Assembly: GCA_034698045.1 (NCBI GenBank)
Contig: JAQGAU010000971.1
Span: forward strand, 1-22,287
Origin: Paramacrobiotus richtersi
Lineage: Eukaryota; Tardigrada; Eutardigrada; Parachela; Macrobiotidae
Reading direction: 5' to 3'
DNA: 22,287 nt
Shown here: in pieces, positions 9,721 through 18,917 of the stretch
Numbering within the stretch: the first letter of the stretch is position 1
How the letters are laid out: each line of letters begins with the position of its first letter
Notes under the pieces: model-generated
Database searches by the model: none
Seen by the model: only the letters and a program-made list of their open reading frames with translations
Told to the model about the DNA's origin: nothing
Translations under genes and position numbers: made by a program

Positions 9721-11914
9721 ATAAAAGTATAATCGATATAGGGTTTCCATGGTGAGCTTGTTTAAGGTCAGCGGGTCGAGCTGTCGGAGAGCTGGTATGT
9801 CCAGATGGAAATCGTCATAACCGAACGGCCGTATAGGCACGCCTTCGTTTAAACTGAAAATACGCAATGATGACGTATACAGTACCGGAACTACCTATCT
9901 GCATATGGCATGAGTAATCAACTATCTTGTTTCTAAGTTTTTGCTTAAACACAGACGATAAGGCCTTCCGGTATTTTATGAGGCGCGCCAAGGAACCCCC
10001 ACGCGTCGTCTTCTGCGTCACTGTGGATCCACGAGGTGTACAGCTGCACAACTGAGTTCCGAATCTGCGGACTCACTTCCGGGCAGTGCAAGTTTAACGC
10101 CATATAATGAAATCATGATAGTGCTGAAGCAACGGCTTGCTGCAGTCGAATTCGTGTCGGGGGAGCACAATTGGTAGTGCTTTTGATCGAAAGCGCCGGT
10201 CGTCAAATGGGATTCTGCAAGGCATTACGGGATTCATCCTCGTTAGAACACCACTTAGAGCATTCCACATAGTGTAATTCACGAGAACCAGCCTTTTTGT
10301 AACCCTTGCAACATAAAACTAGAGAGCTTTTCCGGATCTAACCAGGACCAAGCAATCCCAGCATGCTCGCGGTTCACATTGCAGTCCATGAGAATCACCC
10401 GTATTATATTCGCTTTTTTCCCCTGGATAACTCTCACAACAGTGCTCAACTTATTTCCGGCTTGGAGAGCCATGTGTCGTAGAATCAAGATCTGGGTGTT
10501 CTTCGTCACATGGATATCTAACGTGTTTTCCAAGAGATTTCCGGACTTTTTCAGCATCCGGATGCCGTCTACTTTGACCAATCTGGACAAACATGATTCG
10601 TTGTCAGACAGAGTCAGATTCCATCTCCACCATTGGCAAATCCTGTGAATACAAAATTTCTGTTTTTTACTAGCTGCATGCCAGTGCATGGAATCATTGA
10701 CTGTCAATTAATTATTCGTCAAAAGTCTCAAAACACCATAATATTTGTTTTTTTATGGACTGCCAGCTGTTTCACGCCGACAAGTAAGATTAGTATACGT
10801 ATGCGTGTGTACACATATTAGATCATGGTACAGCAAATAAACATAGATTTATATAAGTTTCGTACCCTGCACGAAAGACACACTAAAGCAGAACAGACTT
10901 AAAGCAATTCCGCTGCTAAATGCACATGCAGGGCAGTTTAATTATATAAGGATCTTACTCATTTCATTTCATTTGCACCGTTTTACGTCCTTCCAGCAGA
11001 AAAATACATTTCTTATTTAAGGAAAGACGGCCAGATGTTTAGGCAATGTAAAGCTTACGCAAAAACTGGGAAAAATGGGTGACCGATAGCAGGTCATTCT
11101 CTGTAGCGGACAGTGAGTTCCACAATGGTACTGTTTCGTGCAAGAAGCTACGCTGGAAGGACTTCTTTACAAAGCGGCTCACATAGTTCGAACACAACAA
11201 TAAAACATTCTTTGATTGCCGCTCGTCGCTTCTTGTTCTGTCGTCACGTGGGACTTGCTCCACCAGAATCTCGTCTTTTCCCGGATAGTAATTATGGGAG
11301 ATTTTGTACAGCAGCAGTACTAGCGGTTGACGCTCACGAAACTGGTCCGGTGGAAGGATTCGAAGGCAGCGAAATATTTCTTCGTCTGGCAGGTGACTAA
11401 TTCGGAAATCTTTAGCCAGTTCTTTGAACACACGTACGATTTTGTCGATGTGTGTTCGCTGATGAGGATACCCAAACTGATGCACAGTATGTTAATACTG
11501 GCAGAACGACGGACTTGAACACCCTAATTCGCGCATGATGGTGGGCTTGGCCGAACAGGTAACGCACTAGGGCCCCAATTCTTTTAGAGCCTTGCTCACT
11601 ACGTTGTCAGTATGCTCGCCGAAGGTCAACCGCCCGTCCAGTTCAGGTTAGCATTTACTGCTAATTACCGCGGCTTGTACTATATGTGCTCGATAATTAC
11701 CGAAATCCATATTTCCATAATTATTATGAAAACTCAACCAAAACACACTCCATTTACGGCAATTCGCTCCCATTTATTTGCTGGCTGATTTGTTAGCAAC
11801 ACTTACCTTTTCATGGTTACTTGGTCATGAACTCCTATGTAGATAACAGCAAATTTCCAATATGAGATCGGCCGCGAGATCGTATATCTGGAGTTCGGTA
11901 TTCAACGAGGACAT
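9721..11914 (-). pseudogene. F-box copy B, broken by frameshifts
   Basis: It has the same three-exon plan as copies A and C. Exon 1 runs from ATG 11914 to near 11815, exon 2 from about 10647 to 9980, and exon 3 from about 9860. Exon 1 has a 4-bp insertion in the YLGVHD region that ends the frame at CCYLHRSS. Exon 2 is split over several frames: one carries RICQWWRWNL through AWSWLDPEKL, another VNYTMWNALSGVL through HYHDF, a third the SCAAVHL stretch. Exon 3 keeps the FGYDDFHLDIPALRQL frame, but its stop codon has become TAT and the frame runs on to 9535. Residue changes relative to A and C are scattered. This is a dead paralogue. A LINE fragment sits in its first intron. Confidence 0.85.
10962..11643 (-). 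mobile_element. 5'-truncated LINE (non-LTR retrotransposon) fragment, reverse-transcriptase C-terminal end
   Basis: Read on the minus strand it begins with LDGRLTFGEHTDNVVSKAL. A frame change follows, with VFKSVVLPVLTYCASVWVSS in a second frame. The main open frame (11485-11039, 148 aa) includes PLVLLLYKISHNYYPG, SFLHETVPLWNSL and FSQFLRKLYIA. These are the conserved tail of jockey/CR1-type reverse transcriptases (LPVLTYAS.VW, LLYKI, SFFPRTI.LWNSL). The 3' end on the plus strand is a repeated TTTCATTTCATTT, like the short tandem-repeat tails of such elements. Comparison with copy A (7598-7613) gives clean boundaries: host sequence stops after GGATCTTACTCA and resumes at about CAGGTTAGCATTTACTGC. 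It inserted into intron 1 of F-box copy B after that copy arose. It has at least one frameshift and lacks the 5' part. Confidence 0.8.
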
Positions 11915-12508
11915 TCTGGCTGACAGATTTTCGAAATGTTTAAAATGTGCAGCAAGACTCGTCCGTGTGTCCTTTCCCAAAGCGCCCAGCCAAAATTTTA
12001 TGTTCTGCGATACCTGCTTGTTACAACAGCGAACCACGACTCTATATAATAACGACTCAAGTCTGGAAACGCTCCGAAACAGAAAAGCTTCTGCCTGCAC
12101 CCTCTCCTGCCATTAAATCTGAACTTGATTATTCATCCTACAATCCAACAATGTAACGAAATAGATCTATCTACCTAACTGTTCCGTACTGAGGATTAGA
12201 ATTTAGAAATCCACTCTGTGCAAGAGAGAGAATTTCTTACAAACGCTGATAACCATGGTAGGCGCGCTCTATATCTGGCATATGCGTATGTGACCTCCAG
12301 ATTCACATTACCGTACTTCTGAAGTATGTATGCGCGAGTCGCGACTCCCTGGACGAGAACCGCAGAATTTAAAACATTTTTTAATGAAGATTTTTTCTGA
12401 CGTACTTCGATTCTTACTTTCCTGCAGTCTTACCCTTCTACGAGCCTATGCAGATGCAACTATAAAGCCATACTTTTTCGTGACCTTTCTGGAGATAAAC
12501 TTGGTCCT
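11915..12508. repeat. F-box B 5' flank
   Basis: No gene is supported here. It is collinear with 7868-8626 upstream of copy A, with small deletions, and ends at the shared GTGACCTTTCTGGAGATAAA word. A minus-strand open frame starting at 12100 runs into exon 1, but its counterpart in copy A is out of frame, so I treat it as untranslated leader. Confidence 0.5.
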
Positions 12509-13420
12509 GGAGCATTCCATATGTACGTCAGCTGAAAAGTGTAAATTTAATGGCTTCTAATAATCGAGCCCGACTACAGGATAAGATTTAGCAGGACGAA
12601 CGCGATCGGAAATACTGTTCAAACCGATTCCGCGGTATACCGTTATGCGTAAAATCAGCTGCAGAACGCCTTTGCAATACACGCTTATCATCCCTTATAC
12701 GCCTGCCCGTCGCAGAAAAACAGCGCTGCAGAACCTTTCCTGAACAACAATACATACAACCAATCAATGCAACAAGACGCAAGAATGAAGCGTCTATATG
12801 TTATGGGTGTTTATTGCTGTACCATAGAATGACATGCGTGAAGACGACAATACATGAGTGATGAGAACAATGAAATGACAGTTCAAAAACCGCACAGATG
12901 AAACGGATTACAGAATCTCCTTGGGGTCTTCACGTATGTTATGGGTACAACTCGAAGGCTGGATGTGACATATACATGCATCAGAATCGAGCGATCGTAA
13001 TTCTATCCGTATATGCACTGAAATATTAATCGACACTACCCACTGCTAAGTATGTTTATTACGGCATAAATTTAATACAACCTGGAGAATATAAGCACGG
13101 TACAGGTTACTCTACTGAACATAGTTCGGTCGGTAAGTATATCGGCCGGCTGTACGTATTCCCACAGTGGATATATAAAATTATGTACTGCAAAAAATGA
13201 TTAATGTAATACGAGCATAACGTAATGATCAAAGTTAGTGTTCATCGGGATCGTTTCGTTATTCTTCAGTGCACGAAAGAATTACTTGATTGGCGAACCA
13301 CGGCTGCTTTCCTCAACAACTCTACACATGTGTCTGACAATAAATATACACCTGTTTTTTTTCGCGAAGGACCCAGTTGCAGTGAGAAATCGAGGACACG
13401 TACTAGAACTCCGATGCTGA
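12509..13420. other. Unassigned stretch, no supported gene
   Basis: I find no match here to the duplicated blocks. A minus-strand open frame at 12782-12588 (64 aa, containing DDKRVLQRRSAADF and PRNRFEQYF) vaguely recalls the N-terminal part of PIF/Harbinger-type transposases. The match is too weak to call, and no neighbouring frame continues it. The rest is AT-rich with many stops on all frames. Confidence 0.3.
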
Positions 13421-13870
13421 CCGCGGCCGCCGGCTGCTCCGGATCCAGTTCGGCGAAGACGTGGCACTCGTTCTGGATGCGCGAACCAGGCTTTCGATTG
13501 ACAAATCCAAAACACGTGCGCATACAATAGACTTGCTTATTGTTTCGTATTGATGTTGCTCATTCCAGAAAATTCCATTAAGTATACACATCACGTTATT
13601 AACACATATTTTCTTTGCATCGTATCGAAGTAAATACCGTCTGTCGGTTAAAAATGCTTTGGGATAATTTAAAAAAAACACACCAATGACTGGTACCCTG
13701 TTTGTATTTTGTATCTACGCTTTAATCGAAGAATATTAGAAATTTGTCCTGATAACCAGAAATGCACGCTACGCAAGTAACGGAACACGCAGAATTAAGA
13801 AACACAAAAAAACATCAAAAAAACATTTTATTTGCAGTGTGCTTATCCTGTACTAAAGGACATCACTATC
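13421..13870 (-). pseudogene. Tensin fragment (part of last exon plus intron)
   Basis: Positions 13421-13870 match 21047-21491 of the tensin gene over about 450 bp, in the same orientation. The minus strand reads [20 protein letters not shown] and then [12 protein letters not shown] before leaving the tensin sequence at about 13421. The splice acceptor is lost: the functional gene has TTTGCAG before the exon, the copy has GCGCACG. The start of the exon-end domain and the stop are absent. It is a non-functional piece that was copied together with intron sequence, so it came by DNA-level duplication and not by reverse transcription of an mRNA. It is fused directly to the SMYD-like fragment at 13871. 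Confidence 0.85.
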
Positions 13871-14343
13871 CATTTATATCAATGTTACATTAGCTTCCAA
13901 AAGATTGTGTCAATGAGACTGATTCATATTGTGTTGAAAGTTTTATATTAATTTTAGGGACTGTATTGACAAGGCCGTGCACGTGGCAGAATCGAAACCG
14001 TTCTCCGTGGATCGGCATCTCTTGATTATCAGAGCCCATCTTCCGGTTGGTGGTTCGATGAAAACTCTGCACTATGCAAATTAATGATCTGGAAGAACTG
14101 TGGTACAAGGTATTTTTCCATTTCCGATTTATTGTCTCGCCCTTAAATCAGTTGATAACAAACTGGTGTGTCAAAGATTGACCTTTTGCAGAATGCGCAG
14201 GCTTCGTTCATTTTTGAGGCGGGAAGTCCGCGGAATTATCTCAGTCGGAAGATGCAGGGTAAGATGCTGGTACCTGTTCGCATTGTTATGCTGCTGGATG
14301 CTGGACGGATGCATACAATGATCAAGAATTTGACTACCCGTTG
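13871..14343 (+). pseudogene. Copy of the last two exons of the SMYD-like gene
   Basis: The sequence enters in intron 8 (TCAATGTTACATTAG, compare 4776). It then gives the exon 9 copy from 13960 with its TTTTAG acceptor, the intron, and the exon 10 copy from 14192 to TGA 14341-14343. Exon 10 is fully open: NAQASFIFEAGSPRNYLSRK and so on to NLTTR. Exon 9 has a 6-bp in-frame insertion (HV after KAV) and a 4-bp insertion at the HYAND codons that creates an immediate stop. No upstream exons accompany it, so it is a pseudogene fragment. Its flank continues collinearly with the SMYD-like 3' flank to about 14662. Confidence 0.8.
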
Positions 14344-14668
14344 AAACGATCCGGTAGTGAGTTAGGTCGACCTGTCCGGTTTGGGATGTTGTTATTCGTG
14401 GCCGATTCATTTCAGCGCAAAGATCCCGGCCCTAGCTGGCCGTTTTGATGATATTCCACTGAATGTGGAAGTTTTGTTTAACTGACTGTTGTCTTGTTAA
14501 CCGCTCACCTGCCATTTTAAATCACTGTGAAAGTTGTTAACCTTTAACCGGAAGTCTTTCTCATTCGATTGTTGGTGTTCCTTTATATATGCTCGGGGTT
14601 ACTCCAGTTTTATCCATCTATTAGCGAATGCTTGGGCTTGTTGGTGATTGTTTTCTTTAACGAAGTGG

Positions 14669-14793
14669 CTACGCGCGAGAATTCTCGCGCGTAGTATGTC
14701 GGCTACGCGCGGGATCTCTCGGGCGTAGTATGCCGGCTACGCGCGGGATCTCCCCCGCGTAGTAAAAACGCGACGAAATGGCTACGCGCGGGA
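14669..14793. repeat. Tandem palindromic repeats, 34-bp period
   Basis: Three copies of a 26-bp palindromic unit begin at 14669, 14703 and 14737, exactly 34 bp apart, separated by TATGYCGG-like spacers. The first (14669-14694) is a perfect palindrome with arm CTACGCGCGAGAA. The second and third are near-perfect, with GGGATC centres. A fourth half unit (CTACGCGCGGGA) starts at 14782. The unit is very GC- and CpG-rich in an AT-rich setting. It lies at the left edge of the insert described next and could be a subterminal or hairpin structure of a mobile element, or a protein-binding array. Confidence 0.85.
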
Positions 14794-15445
14794 TTTCTTC
14801 ATTTCCGTTTGGGTGTCTTAGCTCAAAGCTTTGCATAAGGGTATTAGTCTGGAGAAACGATCAGCAACAACACTGCGCATTCGCGAAATCAAACGCCCAA
14901 AAGTATTCGGGTGTTAACTAGAACTTCAGAGCACCGCGCACATGTTGCTTTGGTGGTTCGAGGAATTACTAAAATGCAGCGATGGTTTCAGCAAGTCAGT
15001 CTACTGAATGCAGTTGCGGCGTTGCAATATGAGTTTAGCCACACGCGCAGCGTATGCCAAAAGTGGACGGTCAAAAGAACACACCAAAGCCAGTACCTCT
15101 ACTGCGCGCTGAATGTGACCGAACCGCGGGATGCATTACTGCATCGAGACGGCTAAATAGGTAGAAAAACTGCTATATAACATCGCGGCATTATAGTACT
15201 GACCACTGACCAGCAGAAGTTTTGCACCCAACGGGAAAAGGTCAAACAGATCGACCGAACGGACGCCCAGCGAATGGAAAACCTGTCTACCAGTCTACTG
15301 CACCGTGTTGATTACGTCGTGTTGCTCTACGAGTTTCTAACGGTTTAAGTAACACATGAGAAAGCAAAATCTGTTTAAGTAAGATTAAGAAGAAAAAACA
15401 ACGCAAAAACAAAACCACTTGCTACGGAAGCAACAACCATCAAGT

Positions 15446-16200
15446 TCATAATGCTACATCCCGATGACGAGCGGACACCCGGAAATCCCGTTTAATGCGT
15501 TCTACATCTCTGAGCGTTATCAGAGTAGTTTCGGACGAAACGATGGTCTTACTTCGGCTTCCACGGCTTTGAACGCGAGGAGGAGGTGACAGGTTTCCTG
15601 TTTGGATGATTTCCCGGAACCAGTCGCGCAAGCTTTTGTCATCGCAGTATTTCGCCGTCTGGATAGTTTTTCCAAGCAAGAGATCATACGCGAAAGCAAA
15701 GGCGTAGATCAGGCAGTTGTTGCTGCCAGGTGACTGGGCGTACACGGATACATATTCGATGGTCACAGCTCCGGTAATATTAGGATGAAAAACAAATAGT
15801 ACAGCTGAAGTTTAAGCTGGTCTGTTGGCAGCTGCCCGGTTGAGCAATAAATCCGAACTACCCCTGGCTTCTCGTGCTCGTACATTGCGCAGACGTAGTG
15901 GCTAATGCCATTATACAGAGGCTGCACAACATTGTTTTCCATACGAATGGCGAACCGCACCCTGGTGTAACATTGATCAGCTTGCTGAAGGATGGCCAGT
16001 TCAGCTGGTGACTGAAGTCCTCCTCGCCCCGGAAAAGCGAGTTGTAGCAAGTAAACGCCGGCGTTTAGCAAGCGCAACTCGAGGTCCGATCCGTATAAGC
16101 GGAGATTTTCCATATCTCCGCACAACACCGGGCCTCCGTAAGAATAAACGACGTCCGTTTGCGCATTCGGTAACTGGGCTAACAGTCGATTAGCTCTCAT
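15446..16200 (-). pseudogene. C48/ULP1-like cysteine protease-like gene, degenerate
   Basis: There are two partly overlapping minus-strand frames. The first (16200-15763, 145 aa) has LLNAGVYLLQLAFPGRGGLQ, matching the family's substrate-side helix and GLQ motif, and then GISHYVCAMY (H101) and VVRIYCSTGQ. The second (15766-15446) has VYAQSPGSNNCLIYAFAFAY and LRDWFREIIQTGNL, matching the Q..GS.DCGLFAIAFA block and the downstream helix. In this family the catalytic set is His, Asp, Gln and Cys. Here His, Gln and Cys are present, the usual YDS aspartate is read as YCS, and the residue before the Cys is Asn in place of Asp. The change of frame between the halves means the gene is broken, or possibly spliced. 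Such domains occur in host proteins and in several DNA transposons, and I cannot say which this came from. It lies inside the insert above. Confidence 0.6.
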
Positions 16201-16211
16201 GGTGGCAGCGG

Positions 16212-16748
16212 ATAATTGCTATGCAAACCGACAGCAGAAGTCAAAAATAATTGTACAATCGTGTTTTCAGCATGCAACAGGCAGGACTATCATGCATGGC
16301 CATTCTCCACTTTTCAGACTAGCTATAGTTATTTCAGTTAGTGTTTTCATCCGATTGTTTTAATTTGCACGTCACTGTTTCATGTGACTGCTACCTGTGC
16401 AGTCCTTTTGCCAGGAGCATGCTATTACGATGCATTTCACTCATGCAGAAGTTGCAGTCCCTTCATGACCTTTGTATGTATGCGTTTAATTGCGCGAAAG
16501 CTGTTGCAAATTATAGGTAGCTACTTACCAAACACTATTGCAATGAAAACAGTTCGTACTAGTTTCCCCCGGTGTATCTGAATGTGCCCCAAACGAAACT
16601 TTGTTTCGGGTAACAGGCTCGGACTGCATGCGGGATTCCTTTGGAAACGACAGCACAGTTCTGAGATTCCCACTTTCTATCATAATGCAATGATATAGCA
16701 CGGTAAGCGCAAAAGCGTTATTTTTTCTGTGACCGGGCCATTCTTGCA
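16212..16748. repeat. F-box copy D 3' flank
   Basis: It is collinear with 5758-6180 and 9010-9540: GGATAATTGCT, AGCAGAAGTCA, CAGTCCCTTCATGACCTTTG, TTTCGGGTAACAGGCTCGGA. There is no coding content. At about 16745 it jumps into exon 2 sequence, so the part that would hold exon 3 is deleted. Confidence 0.55.
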
Positions 16749-17014
16749 CATTTTCGCTTCAAAATACAAATCAAATAGCTACCGCATTTTACCATTTGAT
16801 GAGGCGCGCCAGTGATTTCCAGTCGTCCTCTTCTACTCGCTGTGAACGCTGTGAACCCAAGAGTTGTACAGCTGTACAACTTGGTTGCTAATCTCAGGGT
16901 TTACTTCAGGGCCTTCAGGGCTGTTGGAGTTTAACGCCATAATAAATCCATGATAGTCCAGCACGAACGGTTTATTGCAATCGAACTCATGTCGGGGGAG
17001 AACACTTGGTCACT
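16749..17014 (-). pseudogene. F-box copy D, remnant of exon 2
   Basis: The minus strand reads the end of F-box exon 2: KPFVLDYHGFIMALNSN, then VVQLYNSWVHS, and the ATGGTAAAAT donor near 16795. Small insertions relative to copy A break the frame in the SCPEV and HSDVEEDD regions. Sequence 5' of about 17014 is replaced by unrelated DNA and exon 3 is missing. It is the most reduced of the four F-box copies. Confidence 0.75.
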
Positions 17015-17375
17015 AAGTCTTGATCACAACAAGCACAACTCTACCATAGGAAGGTGCCAGTCCCTCTGCTTCGGATGTTCCTCCTGCCCTATCCTATCAC
17101 TTATCAGGCATAGGCGGTACTGCGGACATCACGGGCTTCTCAGTCCATTAAGCTGAAACACTGACCAGCCACATATGGAATGTGATCCTCCAACGCCTCC
17201 TATCAGATTCTGTCTATATGATCGTAGGCTGCCTGGTCCACTCTGCCACAACACATGCTGGCCGATGGCTAACCTGTTGTCGAGAGTGGGGGCTGAAACA
17301 CGGCCGTTAACGTTGCGGTTGCTGGTTAAGCGACTTCGGTGCCACACGCAGTGGGTACGATAATATTAAATGACT
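17015..17375. other. Unidentified GC-richer block
   Basis: This 360-bp block lies between the truncated 5' edge of copy D and the leader of copy C and matches nothing else in the window. It is richer in GC than its neighbours. Short open frames cover it on both strands (17175-17363 plus, 17347-17129 minus). Neither has a domain I recognise. A SINE, a fragment of a mobile element or a piece of another locus are all possible. Confidence 0.35.
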
Positions 17376-17542
17376 GGAGACTGGATGGTGCAGGCAGAAG
17401 TTTTTTCTGGTTTCGGAGTGTTTTTAGACTTGACCGTTATACAATCCTGACGTATAGTTGATTCACTTTTTATTAAAATAATCTTGACTGGGCACGTAGG
17501 GAATTCGAAAGGTCCAAAGACCTAGGACCCATGTTCGCCAGA
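17376..17542 (+). other. Leader of F-box copy C
   Basis: GGTGCAGGCAGAAGTTTTTTCTGG at 17385 onwards matches, inverted, the leaders of copies A (near 8070) and B (near 12095). Homology starts at about 17376. An in-frame ATG at 17531 lies four codons before the chosen start. The region is presumably 5' UTR and the end of the promoter. Much of the upstream flank present in A and B is missing. Confidence 0.45.
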
Positions 17543-18917
17543 ATGTCCTCATTGAATACCGAATTCCAGATATACGATCTCGCGGCCGACCTCACATTGG
17601 AAATTTGCGGCTATCTAGGAGTCCACGACCAAGTAAATATGAAAAGGTAAGTGGCGATAACAAATCAGCCAGCAAATATATATGTGAACGAATTGTCGTG
17701 CAAATGGACTTGTTTAGTTAATTCATAGTTATAGAACAGTGATATAGGGAAAATCCCAAACAATACGATTGAGTGTCACCGATTCGGTAGATTGTAGAAT
17801 AGTGGCAACTATGGCGTTCTTGTATGTAGCTTCATTCCTGATACAATGGTTAACTGAAACGGTATACATGTATATATTTGCTCATTAAGCATACTGTACC
17901 CACAATACAGAGCTTGCGGGTCTCCACGAAAAGATAACAGTCCACGATTCCATGCACCTAGTAGAGAAAACAGAATTTTTTTTTATTCACAGGATCTGCC
18001 AATGGTGGAGATGGAATCTATCTGACAATGAAGCTTATCTGTCCAAATTGGTCAAAGTAGACGGTTCCCGGATGTTCAACCCATCCGGAAATTTGGAACA
18101 TACGTTAACTATGCATGTCCAGAACAACACCCAGATTTTGATTTTACAACACATGGATCTGGAAATCGGAGAGAAGTTCGGTGTTATTCTGCAAGCTATC
18201 AAACGGAAAAAAGCCAACCTGATATCGCTGATTTTCCAGGATTGCAGTGTGCAACGCGAGCATGCTGGGATTGCCTGGTGCTGGCTAAATCCGGAAAAGG
18301 TCACTACGTGCGGTTTTATGTTGCACGGGTTGCTTTTCGTTACAAAAAAACTGATTCTCGTGAATTACACTATACGGAATGCTCTGAGTGGTGTTTTAAC
18401 AAGGATCAATCCCGCAGTGCCTTACAGCATCTCCGCTGACTATCAGGGCTTCGGGTCAAAGCCATTACCAATTGTTTTACCCCGGTATGAGTTGGACTGC
18501 AGCAAGCCCTTCGTTGAGCACTATCATGGGTTCATTATGGCGTTAAACTTCCACTGCCCGGAAGTTGACCCGGCGATCCAGATGCAAGTTGTGCAGCTGT
18601 ACACCTTCTGGATCTCTAGCGACGCAGAAGAGGACGAGTGGAGAGCAGTGGCGCGTCTCATCAAATGGTAAAATACGGAAATTCTTTCACCTGTGCAGAA
18701 GAAAGTACATGGAAGACAATTAACGACAGTTGAATCGTTACCATGCATACACGGTTCTGTAATGGTCAGTTCATCACTGTTTATTTTTAGCTTAAACGAC
18801 GGTGTGCCTCTAGGGCTGCTCAGTGATTTCCATCTGGACATACCAGCTCTACAACAGTTGGACCCACAGACCTTAAATAAGCTCACCATGGAAGCCCTGT
18901 ATCGATTGTACTTTTAG
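17543..18917 (+). CDS. F-box protein, copy C, 3 exons, 301 aa
   Basis: Exons are 17543-17646, 17993-18667 and 18791-18917. The GT-AG introns are 346 and 123 bp, both phase 2, at the same places as in copy A. The F-box spans IYDLAADLTLEICGYLGVHD, then across the intron QVNMKRICQWWRWNL. Exon 2 has REHAGIAWCWLNPEKV, FVTKKLILVNYTIRNAL, LPIVLPRYELDCSKPF and EEDEWRAVARLIK. Exon 3 gives LNDGVPLGLLSDFHLDIPAL and ends ALYRLYF. By eye about three quarters of residues agree with copy A; one codon is missing in the GNLLEHT stretch and two or three in the last exon. The predicted role is SCF adaptor, with the substrate unknown. The start could be the ATG at 17531 (adding MFAR), but the MSS start is shared with copy A. 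It is inverted relative to A and B and is intact. Confidence 0.87.

Larger units (their letters stand above)
14663..16211. mobile_element. Foreign 1.55-kb insert with hairpin repeats and a protease-like gene
   Basis: The left flank follows the SMYD-like 3' flank up to GATTGTTTTCTTTAAC (compare 5512-5528). The right flank resumes at GGATAATTGCT (16210), matching 5758 in the spacer of block A. Everything between is absent from blocks A and B. Inside are the palindromic repeats, a protease-like pseudogene on the minus strand and, on the plus strand, a coding-like stretch without ATG at 15179-15346 (reading CTQREKVKQIDRTDAQRM, then stop). I see no clear terminal inverted repeats or target duplication, so calling it a transposon is inference from the boundary comparison. 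Block A has its own extra 225 bp at this point, so a replacement is also possible. Confidence 0.5.

Noticed and set aside
11825-12100. N-terminal extension of the F-box protein (MQAEAFLFRS...)
   Set aside because: It is open in copy B but broken into another frame in intact copy A and unlike it in copy C, so the shared MSS start is preferred.
12588-12782. Harbinger-type transposase N-terminus
   Set aside because: Only a vague resemblance in 64 residues, no catalytic part nearby and no terminal repeats seen.
13225-13530. Plus-strand protein-coding frame of 101 aa
   Set aside because: It is the antisense of the tensin fragment plus AT-rich spacer; the tensin reading on the minus strand explains it.
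14669-14793. CRISPR-like array
   Set aside because: The regular period is real, but the spacers are 8 bp, the repeats are palindromic and the context is a eukaryotic genome with spliced genes.
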